Positions 30,234-39,116 of a stretch of 48,595 nucleotides of DNA are shown piece by piece (positions within the stretch are counted from its first letter, which is position 1; the number at the start of each line of letters is the position of its first letter). Both the position numbers and the translations under genes were made by a program. The notes below the pieces were generated by a model. That model saw only the letters and a program-made list of their open reading frames with translations. It searched no databases and was not told where the DNA came from. This stretch comes from SIG587 sp045649505. Lineage in GTDB: Bacteria > Bacillota > Clostridia > Oscillospirales > Acutalibacteraceae. Where the stretch lies: assembly GCA_045649505.1 (NCBI GenBank), contig JAZRQA010000089.1, positions 1 through 48,595 of the forward strand. Direction: 5' to 3'.

Positions 30234-32255
30234 ATGGCGATGAAAAAATGGGTAACAGCACCTTTTGATAAGGCGTTGGCAATAACCCTGAGCGAGGAAT
30301 GCGATATTGATGCCTTTACTGCTCTTGTTGCCTGTGCCAGAGGGTATAACGATGCCGCTTCTCTAGAACAATTTTTATCCGATGAGCCCTTGCTTTGTGA
30401 CTACCGCGAGCTTGCTGATATTGAGAAGGCAGCCGCGATTATAAATGAGTCAATAGCCGCGGGGGAGCTTATTGCCGTTTATGGCGATTATGACTGTGAT
30501 GGCGTTACTGCGACAGCCCTTTTAATGGATTATTTTATCGGCCGCGGTGCCAGAGCTATTTATTATATCCCCGATCGCTTTACCGAGGGCTACGGTATGC
30601 ATATTGAATCGGTAAAACAGCTCCACGCTAAAGGCGTTGATTTGATTGTCACCGTAGATAACGGCATCGCCGCAGCACAGGAAATAGCTTGCGCAAATGA
30701 GCTTGGAATGAAGGTGGTTGTGACCGACCACCATATTCCTCAGGGTGCTCTGCCCGATGCAGCAGCAGTAGTTAACCCCCATAGGGAAGATTGTCCATCT
30801 TCCTTTAAGGATATTTGTGGTGTTGCAGTTGCCTTTAAGCTTGTGTGCGCTCTTGAGCAAAAGCCTGCGGAGGAGCTGCTGCCATATTATGCCGACCTTG
30901 TAGGAATAGGTACTGTGGGCGATATTATGCCCCTTGTAGGTGAAAACCGCAGTATAGTAAAAACGGCTTTGCATATAATTAAAAGGAGTGCGCGACTTAG
31001 AAAGGGCGTTAGTGCATTGCTTCAGATTTCAGGCGTCGCAAGGGATGCTGTTACGTCTGGGCGTATAGCCTTTAGCATCGTTCCGCGTATAAATGCCGCG
31101 GGAAGAATGGGGAAGGCATCTCGCGCGGTTGAGCTTCTGCTCACCGACGATATAAAAACAGCACTCATCGTTGCGGGTGAGCTTGACGATGAAAATACCT
31201 CCCGTCAGGAGAACGAACGGCAAATTTTTGCACAGGCAATTAAGGATATTGAGGAAAACGGATACAATTATGATAGGGTAATTGTCAGTGCAGGTGAAAA
31301 TTGGCATCACGGTATAGTGGGCATTGTTGCAGGGAAAATAAGTGAGCATTACGGCAAACCGGCAATAGTGCTCAGTATTGACGGTGATACTGCCTCGGGC
31401 TCAGGACGTAGTTTTAAAGGCTTCTCGCTTTTTGCTGCCATAAGCGGTGCCGAACACCTTACCGAACGCTTCGGCGGACATGAGCTTGCTGCAGGAGTTA
31501 CACTTAAAACCGAAAATATCGACGCATTCAGAGAATGTGTGAACGAATATGCCCGCTCTCAAAAGGCGGCTGTGCCGATACTTAACCTTGACTGTCATCT
31601 TAATCCTACCGCACTGTGTATAGAAATGGCGCAATCGGTAAGCGAATTAGAGCCTTTTGGTATGGGAAATCCTCAGCCTGTGTTTGGTATATTCTGTGTT
31701 AAGCTTGAAAGAATTACCGCACTTGCTTCGGGAAAGCATTTAAGGCTTCTTTTTTCTAAGGATAATTCCTCCTTTCAGGCACTTATGTTTGGAGTAGGTC
31801 CTGAGCGTTTTCCCTTCGAAATCGGGGACAACCTTGACCTCGCGGTAACGCTGGATGTGAATATATATAACAATGAGGAAAGCTTATCGGTGCAGATAAA
31901 GGGAATAAGAAAGGCGGGCTTTGATGACGAGACCTATTTTGCCGCCGCTACCCTTTATGATGACCTTCACAAAAACATAAACTCCGATTATTCACTTATA
32001 AATCCTACGAGGGATGAGGTCATAAGCGTTTATCGAAGCCTTAGTAAGGGCAGGGTAAGTGTTGAAAAACTCCGTCAGAGTCTTTATCCTACGCTTGGGC
32101 ACTTTAAAACCCAGACTGCTATAGATGCTCTTTGTGAGCTGGGTATTGTCGATAAAACGCTACAAAACGGTATACTGACCGTCGGCACCGTACAAGGAGC
32201 CCCAAAAACCGATTTATCAAAATCACAACTTTTAAGAAAGGCAGGGGAGAAGTAA
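30234..32255 (+). CDS. recJ: Single-stranded-DNA-specific exonuclease RecJ
   Basis: A 5'-3' ssDNA exonuclease for recombination and mismatch/base-excision repair. The 673-residue protein has the DHH phosphoesterase core: GDYDCDG (84-90), VDNG (141-144) and DHH (165-167). The DHHA1 domain includes GWHHG-type NWHHGIVGIVAGK and GSGRS (in ASGSGRSFKGF). An OB fold and a C-terminal extension of about 110 residues follow, as in Firmicutes RecJ. GTG 30225 and ATG 30240 are in frame, but ATG 30234 is best spaced from GAGG. The stop overlaps the rel start (TAATG), so they are coupled. Confidence 0.96.
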   Translation: MAMKKWVTAPFDKALAITLSEECDIDAFTALVACARGYNDAASLEQFLSDEPLLCDYRELADIEKAAAIINESIAAGELIAVYGDYDCDGVTATALLMDYFIGRGARAIYYIPDRFTEGYGMHIESVKQLHAKGVDLIVTVDNGIAAAQEIACANELGMKVVVTDHHIPQGALPDAAAVVNPHREDCPSSFKDICGVAVAFKLVCALEQKPAEELLPYYADLVGIGTVGDIMPLVGENRSIVKTALHIIKRSARLRKGVSALLQISGVARDAVTSGRIAFSIVPRINAAGRMGKASRAVELLLTDDIKTALIVAGELDDENTSRQENERQIFAQAIKDIEENGYNYDRVIVSAGENWHHGIVGIVAGKISEHYGKPAIVLSIDGDTASGSGRSFKGFSLFAAISGAEHLTERFGGHELAAGVTLKTENIDAFRECVNEYARSQKAAVPILNLDCHLNPTALCIEMAQSVSELEPFGMGNPQPVFGIFCVKLERITALASGKHLRLLFSKDNSSFQALMFGVGPERFPFEIGDNLDLAVTLDVNIYNNEESLSVQIKGIRKAGFDDETYFAAATLYDDLHKNINSDYSLINPTRDEVISVYRSLSKGRVSVEKLRQSLYPTLGHFKTQTAIDALCELGIVDKTLQNGILTVGTVQGAPKTDLSKSQLLRKAGEK

Positions 32256-34456
32256 TGTTAGCAGAATTTGAACAGTATTATAAGCGCATAGAGGAGCAAA
32301 TGCGCGCAAATGAAAGCCTTTCCGACGCGTATGATTATGAGCTCGTCCGCCGCGCCTTTGAGCTTTGTGTAACTGCTCATGAGGGACAATGCAGAGAGTC
32401 AAGCGAGCCCTATTGCTACCACCCGTTTAATGTTGCGGAGATTATTATTTCTCTTGGTATGGACAGCCAATCCATAGCCGCCGCGCTTTTACATGACGTA
32501 GTTGAGGATACACAGGTGAGCCTTGAGCAAATACGCCGCGATTTCGGCGCCGATGTTGCTTTGTTGGTTGACGGCGTTACCAAAATAGGCCGTCTTTCTT
32601 TCAGCACTAAGGAGCAGCAACAGGCAGAAAGCCTTCGCAAAATGCTGGTTGCAATGGGTAAGGATATCCGCGTTATCGTTATAAAGCTTGCCGACAGGCT
32701 CCACAATATGCGAACTATTGATGCCGTTGCTCCCCAAAAGCAGCGCGATAAATCCCTTGAAACATTGGAGGTCTATGCCCCGATTGCTCACAGACTCGGT
32801 ATTCGTGGCGTTAAGGAGGAACTTGAGGATAGGGCTATTGCTCATCTTGACCCCATAGCCTACGAGGAGATAGAAAAACTACTGGATACTCAAAAGCACC
32901 AGCGTGAGCAGATTTTAAGCGATATCCGTGCCCGTGTTGAAGCAAGGCTAAAAGAAAGTCTGCCTGGGGTGAGCGCATCTTTTCAAAGCCGAGTTAAATC
33001 TATAAACGGTATCTACCGCAAAATGTTTGTTCAAGGCAGAGATTTCGAGGAAATTTATGATATTTACGCAATTCGTATTATAACCGATACCGTCAATGAT
33101 TGTTATAATATTCTCGGTATTATGCACGATATGTTCCGTCCTATACCCAACCGTTTTAAGGACTATATATCTACCCCTAAGCCCAATATGTATCAGTCAC
33201 TTCACACCACCGTCATCAGCAGAGAGGGTGTGCCCTTTGAGATACAGATACGCACCTGGGATATGCATCACACTGCTGAGTTCGGTATAGCCGCCCACTG
33301 GAAATATAAGGAGGGCGTAAAGGAAAACGATAAAAAAATGGAGGACCGCCTTGCTTGGATAAGGCAGATTCTTGAAAGTCAGCGTGAGACCGAGGACGGT
33401 ACCGAACTTTTGCAGACCATAAAGGTTGATCTTGCTCCTGAGGATGTATTTGCAGTTACTCCCAAGGGCGATGTTATAAACCTGCCTGTTGGCTCAACAG
33501 TGGTAGACTTTGCCTTTGCCATTCACTCAGCTGTGGGTATCCGTATGATAGGAGCTAAGGTCGACGGTAAGATAGTTCCAATAAACCACGTTATACAAAC
33601 TGGTGAAATAATAGATATACTCACTACTAATCAAGCGGGTCACGGACCCAGCCGCGACTGGATGAATATAGCCGTTACGAGTCAGGCAAAATCCAAAATT
33701 CGAAGCTGGTTTAAAAAGGAACGCAGAGCCGAGAATATTGTTACAGGTAAAACAGAGTTCGAACGCGAGCTCAAAAGAAGCGGCATAGCTTTAAATGAGG
33801 CCGAGCTTGCCGAGTTTGTGGAGTCTATTGCAAAAAAACAGCACATTAACACGGTTGACGATTTCTATGCTGCTATAGGTTACGGAGGAATTCTCCTTTC
33901 TAAAATAATGCCCCGTATAAAGGAGGATTACAATAAGCTTGTAAAAACTTCAAAGCCTGTAGAGATAGAGGATGTTGTAAAACCCCATTCCTCAAAATCC
34001 TCCGACGGTGTTATTGTTGAAGGTATAGATAACTGCCTTATAAAATTTTCAAAATGCTGCACACCTCTGCCTGGTGATGAGATAATAGGCTTTATCACAC
34101 GCGGCCACGGCGTTTCAATCCATAAACGCGATTGCAACAATGTACCCCATGACCTGTCTTGCGCGCCCGAGCCTGAGCGTTGGATTAATGCCCATTGGGC
34201 TGATAACCGCAAATTTAGTTTTACTTCGGCTCTTCAGATAATGGGCGTAGACCGTGAGGGCTTTGTTGTTGATGTTACTACAGTTATTTTAAACCTGCGA
34301 GTACCGCTTCACGCCATAAACGCGCGGCAGATTAAAAACGGAAACTGTATTGTAAATATAACCGTAAGCGCCGAAAGTGTTGAGCATTTAAAAAATATCA
34401 TATCTCGTCTTGAAAAAATCCACGGCGTATTCAGCGTTGAGCGAATGAGCCAGTAA
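32255..34456 (+). CDS. rel: Bifunctional (p)ppGpp synthetase/hydrolase (Rel)
   Basis: Makes and degrades the stringent-response alarmone. Domains in order over 733 residues: HD hydrolase (about 45-150; His56, HD 80-81, HDVVEDT), synthetase (about 240-350; RFKD at 300-303, PNMYQSLHTT, EIQIRT), TGS (about 395-455; EDVFAVTPKGDV), zinc-finger/helical region with CLIKFSKCCTPLPGDEI, and a C-terminal ACT. An intact HD site and the RxKD form of the synthetase loop mark the bifunctional Rel type, unlike monofunctional RelA with ExDD. It overlaps recJ by one base. The recJ-rel-dtd order is common in Clostridia. Confidence 0.97.
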   Translation: MLAEFEQYYKRIEEQMRANESLSDAYDYELVRRAFELCVTAHEGQCRESSEPYCYHPFNVAEIIISLGMDSQSIAAALLHDVVEDTQVSLEQIRRDFGADVALLVDGVTKIGRLSFSTKEQQQAESLRKMLVAMGKDIRVIVIKLADRLHNMRTIDAVAPQKQRDKSLETLEVYAPIAHRLGIRGVKEELEDRAIAHLDPIAYEEIEKLLDTQKHQREQILSDIRARVEARLKESLPGVSASFQSRVKSINGIYRKMFVQGRDFEEIYDIYAIRIITDTVNDCYNILGIMHDMFRPIPNRFKDYISTPKPNMYQSLHTTVISREGVPFEIQIRTWDMHHTAEFGIAAHWKYKEGVKENDKKMEDRLAWIRQILESQRETEDGTELLQTIKVDLAPEDVFAVTPKGDVINLPVGSTVVDFAFAIHSAVGIRMIGAKVDGKIVPINHVIQTGEIIDILTTNQAGHGPSRDWMNIAVTSQAKSKIRSWFKKERRAENIVTGKTEFERELKRSGIALNEAELAEFVESIAKKQHINTVDDFYAAIGYGGILLSKIMPRIKEDYNKLVKTSKPVEIEDVVKPHSSKSSDGVIVEGIDNCLIKFSKCCTPLPGDEIIGFITRGHGVSIHKRDCNNVPHDLSCAPEPERWINAHWADNRKFSFTSALQIMGVDREGFVVDVTTVILNLRVPLHAINARQIKNGNCIVNITVSAESVEHLKNIISRLEKIHGVFSVERMSQ

Positions 34457-34525
34457 TAATTACTGCTTATAAGGGTTGGCGCGTTTGCGCTACATTAAAT
34501 GTGTGCAAAGAAAAGGGTAATAAGT

Positions 34526-34987
34526 ATGAAAGCAATAATTCAGCGTGTATCCTGTGCCAAGGTAACGGCGGAGGGAAAAATTACAGGTGAAATAGGAAAG
34601 GGCTTTTTAATATTGCTTGGTGTCGGTGAAAATGACAGCGAGGCGCAGGCGAGGCTTCTTGCGGGAAAGACGGCAAATTTAAGAATATTTACCGACGAAA
34701 ACGATAAAATGAACCTATCACTTTTACAGGTTGAGGGCGGTGCCCTTGTTGTATCTAACTTCACCCTGTGCGCCGATACCAAAAAAGGCAATCGCCCCTC
34801 CTTTACAGGGGCTATGGAGCCCGTAATGGCCGACCGCCTTTACCGCCTTTTCTGTGAAGAACTGATGAAAAACGGCGTAAAAAAGGTACAAACAGGTGAG
34901 TTTGGAGCCGAAATGCAGGTTTCAATGGTGGGTGAGGGCCCCGTTACAATTACCCTTGATACCGATATCTGGGAGAAAAAACAATGA
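34526..34987 (+). CDS. dtd: D-aminoacyl-tRNA deacylase
   Basis: Removes D-amino acids (and glycine) mischarged on tRNA, a proofreading step. The 153-residue protein starts MKAIIQRVSCAKVT and has the catalytic SNFTLCAD (usually SQFTLxAD) and the Gly-cis-Pro GPVT near the C-terminus. The Q to N change in the SQFTL motif is seen directly and may be tolerated. The frame extends to 34499, but ATG 34526 has AAAGGG eight bases before it and fits the family start. It is 69 bp after rel and overlaps the next gene by four bases. Confidence 0.96.
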   Translation: MKAIIQRVSCAKVTAEGKITGEIGKGFLILLGVGENDSEAQARLLAGKTANLRIFTDENDKMNLSLLQVEGGALVVSNFTLCADTKKGNRPSFTGAMEPVMADRLYRLFCEELMKNGVKKVQTGEFGAEMQVSMVGEGPVTITLDTDIWEKKQ

Positions 34988-35598
34988 ACATATCCGTTGA
35001 AACAACATATTCTAACTGTTATATGATATCCTCTGACATGGGTGCAATAATAATTGACCCGTATGAGTATACCGATGCTGTGCAGGCGTTTGTGAGCCTA
35101 AACTCACAAAAAAATATGGCAATACTTCTGACCCATTGCCATTTTGACCATATAAAGGCGGCACCCGAGATAAGAAGGGCTTGCGGTGCGCCGATATACA
35201 TAAACGAAAACGATGATTATGCGCTTTCAAATCCCGTGTTCAGTCTTGCCTCATATTTTGATGATGCCTGCGAGCCATTTAGTGCAGATGTAAAGCTTGC
35301 TCATATGGAGGAGTTCACCGTTGGCGATATCAGAGTGACCCCACTTCATACACCGGGTCATTCTTCGGGCAGTTGCTGTTATAAAATAGGCGATGTCATA
35401 TTTACGGGTGACACATTATTTATGGACAGTATCGGCAGAACAGATTTCCCCGCAGGCGATACTGCTACATTAAGGGCATCCCTAAAATATCTTGCAAATC
35501 TGTCGGGGGACTATACCCTCTATCCGGGCCACGGGCCTAAAACAACCCTTTCGAGTGAGCGGCTTTCTAACCCATATTTAAACGGAGTTTCCATATGA
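34984..35598 (+). CDS. MBL-fold metallo-hydrolase (glyoxalase II-like)
   Basis: A 204-residue metallo-beta-lactamase-fold hydrolase. Zinc ligands are visible: HCHFDH (His51, His53, Asp55, His56), His125 in TPGHSSGS, Asp143 in TGDTLF and His183 in PGHG. The pattern matches the YcbL/glyoxalase-II-like group, which hydrolyses thioesters such as S-lactoylglutathione analogues, but the substrate is not determined. Start ATGA overlaps the dtd stop, and its stop overlaps the hemZ start in the same manner. This dtd-MBL-hemZ order is typical of Clostridia. Confidence 0.92.
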   Translation: MNISVETTYSNCYMISSDMGAIIIDPYEYTDAVQAFVSLNSQKNMAILLTHCHFDHIKAAPEIRRACGAPIYINENDDYALSNPVFSLASYFDDACEPFSADVKLAHMEEFTVGDIRVTPLHTPGHSSGSCCYKIGDVIFTGDTLFMDSIGRTDFPAGDTATLRASLKYLANLSGDYTLYPGHGPKTTLSSERLSNPYLNGVSI

Positions 35599-37070
35599 AT
35601 TTATGTAACATCGGTCATAGTTTTTGCTACGAGACCGAAAAACTATGCAGAATATTTGCGCCCTTTGAAAAAATAAATATTATAAACACGCTCGAAATTA
35701 CTGAGTTTACTGCCGTTACGCGTCTTGAAAAAACCGAGGATAAAAAGGTTTGTACGGCACAGCTTTATATGCAGGGAAAAACACAAACGAAAGATGCTTG
35801 CTTGCCGAAAAATGCCGACGATAAGCTTTGTGAGCTTACCCTTGCGCAATGCCTTTTTAAATGCTTTGTAGACCTTACCGACTACAAACCCGATTGGGGG
35901 CTTTTAACAGGTGTTCGGCCCGCAAAGCTTTATGCCTCATTAGCCCGAAAAGACGGGGTTGAGGCTACCGAGGACTATTTTAAAAATCAGCTTTTTGTCG
36001 AGCGCAATAAAATTTCCCTTTGCCGTGAAACCTTTGTGAGTGAGCATACCATTATTGAAAAATCAAGGGGTGACTGGTTTAGCCTTTATATTTCAATACC
36101 CTTTTGTCCCACACGGTGCGCCTATTGTTCCTTTGTTTCTCATTCTATTGATAAAGCAGGAAAGCTCGTACCTGAGTATGTTTCGCTGCTGTGCAAGGAA
36201 ATTGAGCATACCGCCGTTAAAGCAAGACAGTGTGGATTGCGGCTAAAAACGATATATATGGGCGGCGGCACACCCACAAGTATAACTGCCGCACAGCTTG
36301 ATACGGTCCTAACCGCAATAGAAAACAGCTTTGATTTAAGCGAGGTACTGGAATTTACTGTTGAGGCGGGCAGACCTGACACCGTGTGTGCCGATAAATT
36401 AAAGGTTCTAAAAAAACATTCGGTCACAAGAATAAGTATAAACCCTCAGACTATGAACGATAGCGTGCTTGAAAATATAGGTCGCCGCCATACTGCACAG
36501 CAGACAAAACAGGCATATAGCCTTGCCAGGGAAATTGGTTTTGATAATATCAATATGGATATTATTGCAGGGCTTCCGGGAGATACGCTTCAAAGCTTTA
36601 AAAATACTGTGGACGAGCTGATTTATCTTGCTCCCGAAAGCATTACGGTGCACGCCCTTGCAATGAAACGAGCATCCGCTTTAAGCACAAGCGGTGTTCA
36701 GCACGATGTAAGGCAGGGTAGAAATGCCGCTGAAATGGTTGAGTATGCCCATAGCGCATTAACAAAAGCAGGTATTCTGCCATATTATATGTATCGGCAG
36801 AGTAAAACGGTTGGTAATCTTGAAAATGTGGGGTATGCACTAAAGGGCGCCGAGTGCCTTTATAATGTATACATAATGGACGAAACGCATACAATACTTG
36901 CGTGCGGAGCCTCCGCCGTTACAAAGCTTAAAAGCCCTGTATGCGGTACCATTTCCCGTATTTTCAATTTTAAATATCCTTATGAGTATACCTCCCGTTT
37001 TAACGAGCTGATAAACCGTAAAGAAGGAATTACTGAATTTTATGAAAAATACTCTGTTAGAGATAAATAG
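35595..37070 (+). CDS. hemZ: Radical SAM protein HemZ (coproporphyrinogen dehydrogenase-like)
   Basis: A 491-residue radical-SAM enzyme related to the oxygen-independent coproporphyrinogen oxidase. The N-terminal ~160 residues are family-specific, with WGLLTGVRPAKL. The [4Fe-4S] motif is CPTRCAYC (Cys171, 175, 178), followed by the SAM-binding GGGTPTS and the HemN-like ENIGRRHT and AGLPGD. The start ATGA overlaps the MBL gene. The last 29 bases overlap the next gene in another frame. No other haem genes occur in the window, and many gut Clostridia with HemZ lack haem synthesis, so a porphyrin role is uncertain. Confidence 0.92.
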   Translation: MNLCNIGHSFCYETEKLCRIFAPFEKINIINTLEITEFTAVTRLEKTEDKKVCTAQLYMQGKTQTKDACLPKNADDKLCELTLAQCLFKCFVDLTDYKPDWGLLTGVRPAKLYASLARKDGVEATEDYFKNQLFVERNKISLCRETFVSEHTIIEKSRGDWFSLYISIPFCPTRCAYCSFVSHSIDKAGKLVPEYVSLLCKEIEHTAVKARQCGLRLKTIYMGGGTPTSITAAQLDTVLTAIENSFDLSEVLEFTVEAGRPDTVCADKLKVLKKHSVTRISINPQTMNDSVLENIGRRHTAQQTKQAYSLAREIGFDNINMDIIAGLPGDTLQSFKNTVDELIYLAPESITVHALAMKRASALSTSGVQHDVRQGRNAAEMVEYAHSALTKAGILPYYMYRQSKTVGNLENVGYALKGAECLYNVYIMDETHTILACGASAVTKLKSPVCGTISRIFNFKYPYEYTSRFNELINRKEGITEFYEKYSVRDK

Positions 37071-37968
37071 CCTTGTAACAAGCTCCCTTGCGGATTTTAT
37101 TGCCGATGAGGAGCAAAAATATGTTGATATAATAAACAGTACTGCTGCAAAAATCGCGCAGGGCGATAAAGTGAAAATAGTACTGCTTGCAGGACCTTCG
37201 GGAAGCGGGAAGACAACCACTGCTCACCTGCTTTGCTCAGCCCTTGAAAAATTAGGCAAGCGCAGTACGGTTGTTTCTCTTGATGATTTTTATTTAAGTG
37301 CTGCCGATTCACCGCTTTTACCGGACGGCAGAAGAGATACCGAAAGCGTAAACGCTCTTGACTTGCCGGTGCTTGAGAAGTGCCTTTGCGAGCTGATAAA
37401 CACAGGCAAAACCTGTACCCCTGTGTTCGATTTCTCGGTAAGTGCACGAAGTGAGAAAACCAATATTGTTGATATAACCGACGGCGGAATTGCCATTGTT
37501 GAGGGGCTTCACGCCCTTAATCCCAAGGTCACCGAGCATATAGGAAAAAACAGTATTTTGAAAATATATATCAGCGTTAGCGAAGGTATCTGTAATAACG
37601 AAGGCGAAAGGCTTTTGTCCAGCCGACAGGTGCGACTTATTCGCAGAGCCTTGCGCGATGAAATTTTTCGAAACTCCACTATAAAGCGTACCCTCCATCT
37701 TTGGACAGGAGTTGTTCAGGCGGAGGAAAAATACCTTTATGCCTATAAACCCGCTGCTGATATTATCATTGCTACGCTCCATGCCTACGAGGTGGGTGTC
37801 TACCGTGAGAGGTTTTTAAATATGGCCGAGTCGGTAACGCCCGATTGCGAAAATTATGATTATTTTATGAGGACCGCAAGGGCGGTAAAACAATTTATCA
37901 GCGTGCCTGAAGCCGCCGTTCCTCAAAACTCTCTTATACGCGAGTTTATTGGCTTGAAAAAACAATAA
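37042..37968 (+). CDS. Uridine kinase/phosphoribulokinase-like P-loop kinase
   Basis: A 308-residue P-loop kinase with the Walker A GPSGSGKTTT (51-60), VVSLDDFYL (Walker B-like, as in uridine kinases), and the IVEGLHALNP block. It probably phosphorylates a nucleoside or related small molecule. It resembles the kinase half of larger clostridial nucleoside kinases but lacks their N-terminal TGS/threonyl-tRNA-synthetase-like domain. It is the last gene of the recJ-hemZ run and starts inside hemZ, overlapping by 29 bases. The spacing to AAGGA is long (about 14 bases), so translation probably relies on coupling to hemZ. Confidence 0.85.
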   Translation: MKNTLLEINSLVTSSLADFIADEEQKYVDIINSTAAKIAQGDKVKIVLLAGPSGSGKTTTAHLLCSALEKLGKRSTVVSLDDFYLSAADSPLLPDGRRDTESVNALDLPVLEKCLCELINTGKTCTPVFDFSVSARSEKTNIVDITDGGIAIVEGLHALNPKVTEHIGKNSILKIYISVSEGICNNEGERLLSSRQVRLIRRALRDEIFRNSTIKRTLHLWTGVVQAEEKYLYAYKPAADIIIATLHAYEVGVYRERFLNMAESVTPDCENYDYFMRTARAVKQFISVPEAAVPQNSLIREFIGLKKQ

Positions 37969-37982
37969 TAATGTGGTAAAAT
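37954..37982 (+). promoter_or_regulatory. Sigma-A promoter of the zinc-ribbon gene
   Basis: TTGAAA (37954-37959), a 17-bp spacer, TAAAAT (37977-37982), 30 bp before the ATG; the -35 lies in the last codons of the upstream kinase gene. Confidence 0.65.
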
Positions 37983-38011
37983 ACAATAAAATAATAAAGG
38001 AGAATAAGAAT

Positions 38012-38377
38012 ATGAGCGATTTTTTTGATAACGCAATAGATAAAGCAAAGGAAGTTTTTGATGTTGCCTGTAAAAAAACGGGTGAGGCTGTTTCGGCTTC
38101 CAAACAGCGTTTTGATATCGCTTCAATGGAGGCTAAAATAGAAAAGGCTTATGCAAAGCTCGGTAAGGCCTGCTATAAGGAACTTAAAGATACCCAAAAT
38201 GAAGAAATTGCAGGTATTATTTCGGTTATAGATGAAATGTTAAAGGAGATTGACGAGGCAAAAACTAACCTTGCCGAATTACGCAACAAGCGCATCTGCC
38301 CAAAGTGCGGTCAATATATTGAAAAAAATTCCGTTTTCTGCAATTTGTGCGGTGAAAAACTGATTATCGAGGAATAA
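38012..38377 (+). CDS. Small coiled-coil zinc-ribbon protein
   Basis: A 121-residue protein. Residues 1 to about 92 are helical and strongly charged (MSDFFDNAIDKAKEVFDVACKK opening), with a likely coiled coil at 36-92. The tail is a zinc ribbon with CPKC (96-99) and CNLC (110-113). The frame can be extended to 37973 but the AAAGGAG ribosome site supports ATG 38012. It has its own promoter and terminator. Similar proteins are widespread in Clostridia with no known function; the ribbon suggests protein or nucleic-acid binding, which is inference. Confidence 0.85.
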   Translation: MSDFFDNAIDKAKEVFDVACKKTGEAVSASKQRFDIASMEAKIEKAYAKLGKACYKELKDTQNEEIAGIISVIDEMLKEIDEAKTNLAELRNKRICPKCGQYIEKNSVFCNLCGEKLIIEE

Positions 38378-38380
38378 TTT

Positions 38381-38409
38381 AAAAGCGGCATAAAATGCCG
38401 CTTTTATTC
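38381..38409 (+). terminator. Terminator of the zinc-ribbon gene
   Basis: A 10-bp perfect stem AAAAGCGGCA/TGCCGCTTTT, five-base loop, T4 plus ATT. It ends just before the ribosome site GGAG of the nucleosidase gene. Confidence 0.75.
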
Positions 38410-38421
38410 GGAGTGAACAAA

Positions 38422-39114
38422 ATGAGTATGTATAAAAAAATTGGCGTTATTATCGCCGACAATGATGAATACGCTCCCTTTTTAAAGGCAATAGAAAAGT
38501 ATTCCCCTGTCAGCACCCCTGTGCTTGGAAAAAACGGGCATACATATATTGTTGGGGATTTAACCGTGTGCGCTCTTAATTGCGGTATAGGAAAGGCAAA
38601 TGCCGCTGCGGGCGCAGCCGCACTTATAATGAGTGGTTGCGAGGCAATTTTAAATTTTGGACTTTCAGGTGGTATATCGGGGGTTAAAAGGGGCGAAACC
38701 GTTCTTGGCAACGCCTTTTTAGAGCACGACTTTGATTTAACCGGTCTTGGCTACGCTCCCTGTCAAAAACCGGGGCAGGAGCCTGTTATAAAGGGCGATA
38801 AAGCCCTGTGCGACCTCTTTGAAAGAGTTTTGCCGGGAATAAAGCGCGGAACTCTTGCAACGGGAGATTGCTTTGTAAGCAATACTGCACTTAGAAATTC
38901 ACTTCGCGACAATTTCGGTGCAATTGCCTGTGATATGGAAACGGCGGCAATTGCCGATATTTGTAAAAGCGCAGGCATTGCCTTTGCTTGTCTTCGTAAA
39001 ATATCCGATGATGCAGGCGAATCGGCAGCAGACAGCTATAAAGAGATGAATACAAACGGCAACGTATCCCTTTGTGAAGCCGTGCTTCAGGTAATTGACA
39101 TTATTAAGGAGTAA
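38422..39114 (+). CDS. 5'-methylthioadenosine/S-adenosylhomocysteine nucleosidase family
   Basis: A 230-residue nucleoside phosphorylase-fold enzyme that likely cleaves adenine from methylthioadenosine and S-adenosylhomocysteine, recycling SAM by-products. Motifs: IGVIIADNDEYAPF at the start, NCGIGKANAAAGAAALI, NFGLSGGI, the ribose-binding CDMETAAIA with its catalytic Glu, and the base-protonating Asp in ISDDAGESA. The ATG at 38422 is eight bases after GGAG; an upstream in-frame ATG (38395) lies in the preceding terminator. It runs into the flippase gene with a 2-bp gap. Futalosine hydrolase is a less likely alternative. Confidence 0.88.
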   Translation: MSMYKKIGVIIADNDEYAPFLKAIEKYSPVSTPVLGKNGHTYIVGDLTVCALNCGIGKANAAAGAAALIMSGCEAILNFGLSGGISGVKRGETVLGNAFLEHDFDLTGLGYAPCQKPGQEPVIKGDKALCDLFERVLPGIKRGTLATGDCFVSNTALRNSLRDNFGAIACDMETAAIADICKSAGIAFACLRKISDDAGESAADSYKEMNTNGNVSLCEAVLQVIDIIKE

Positions 39115-39116
39115 AT

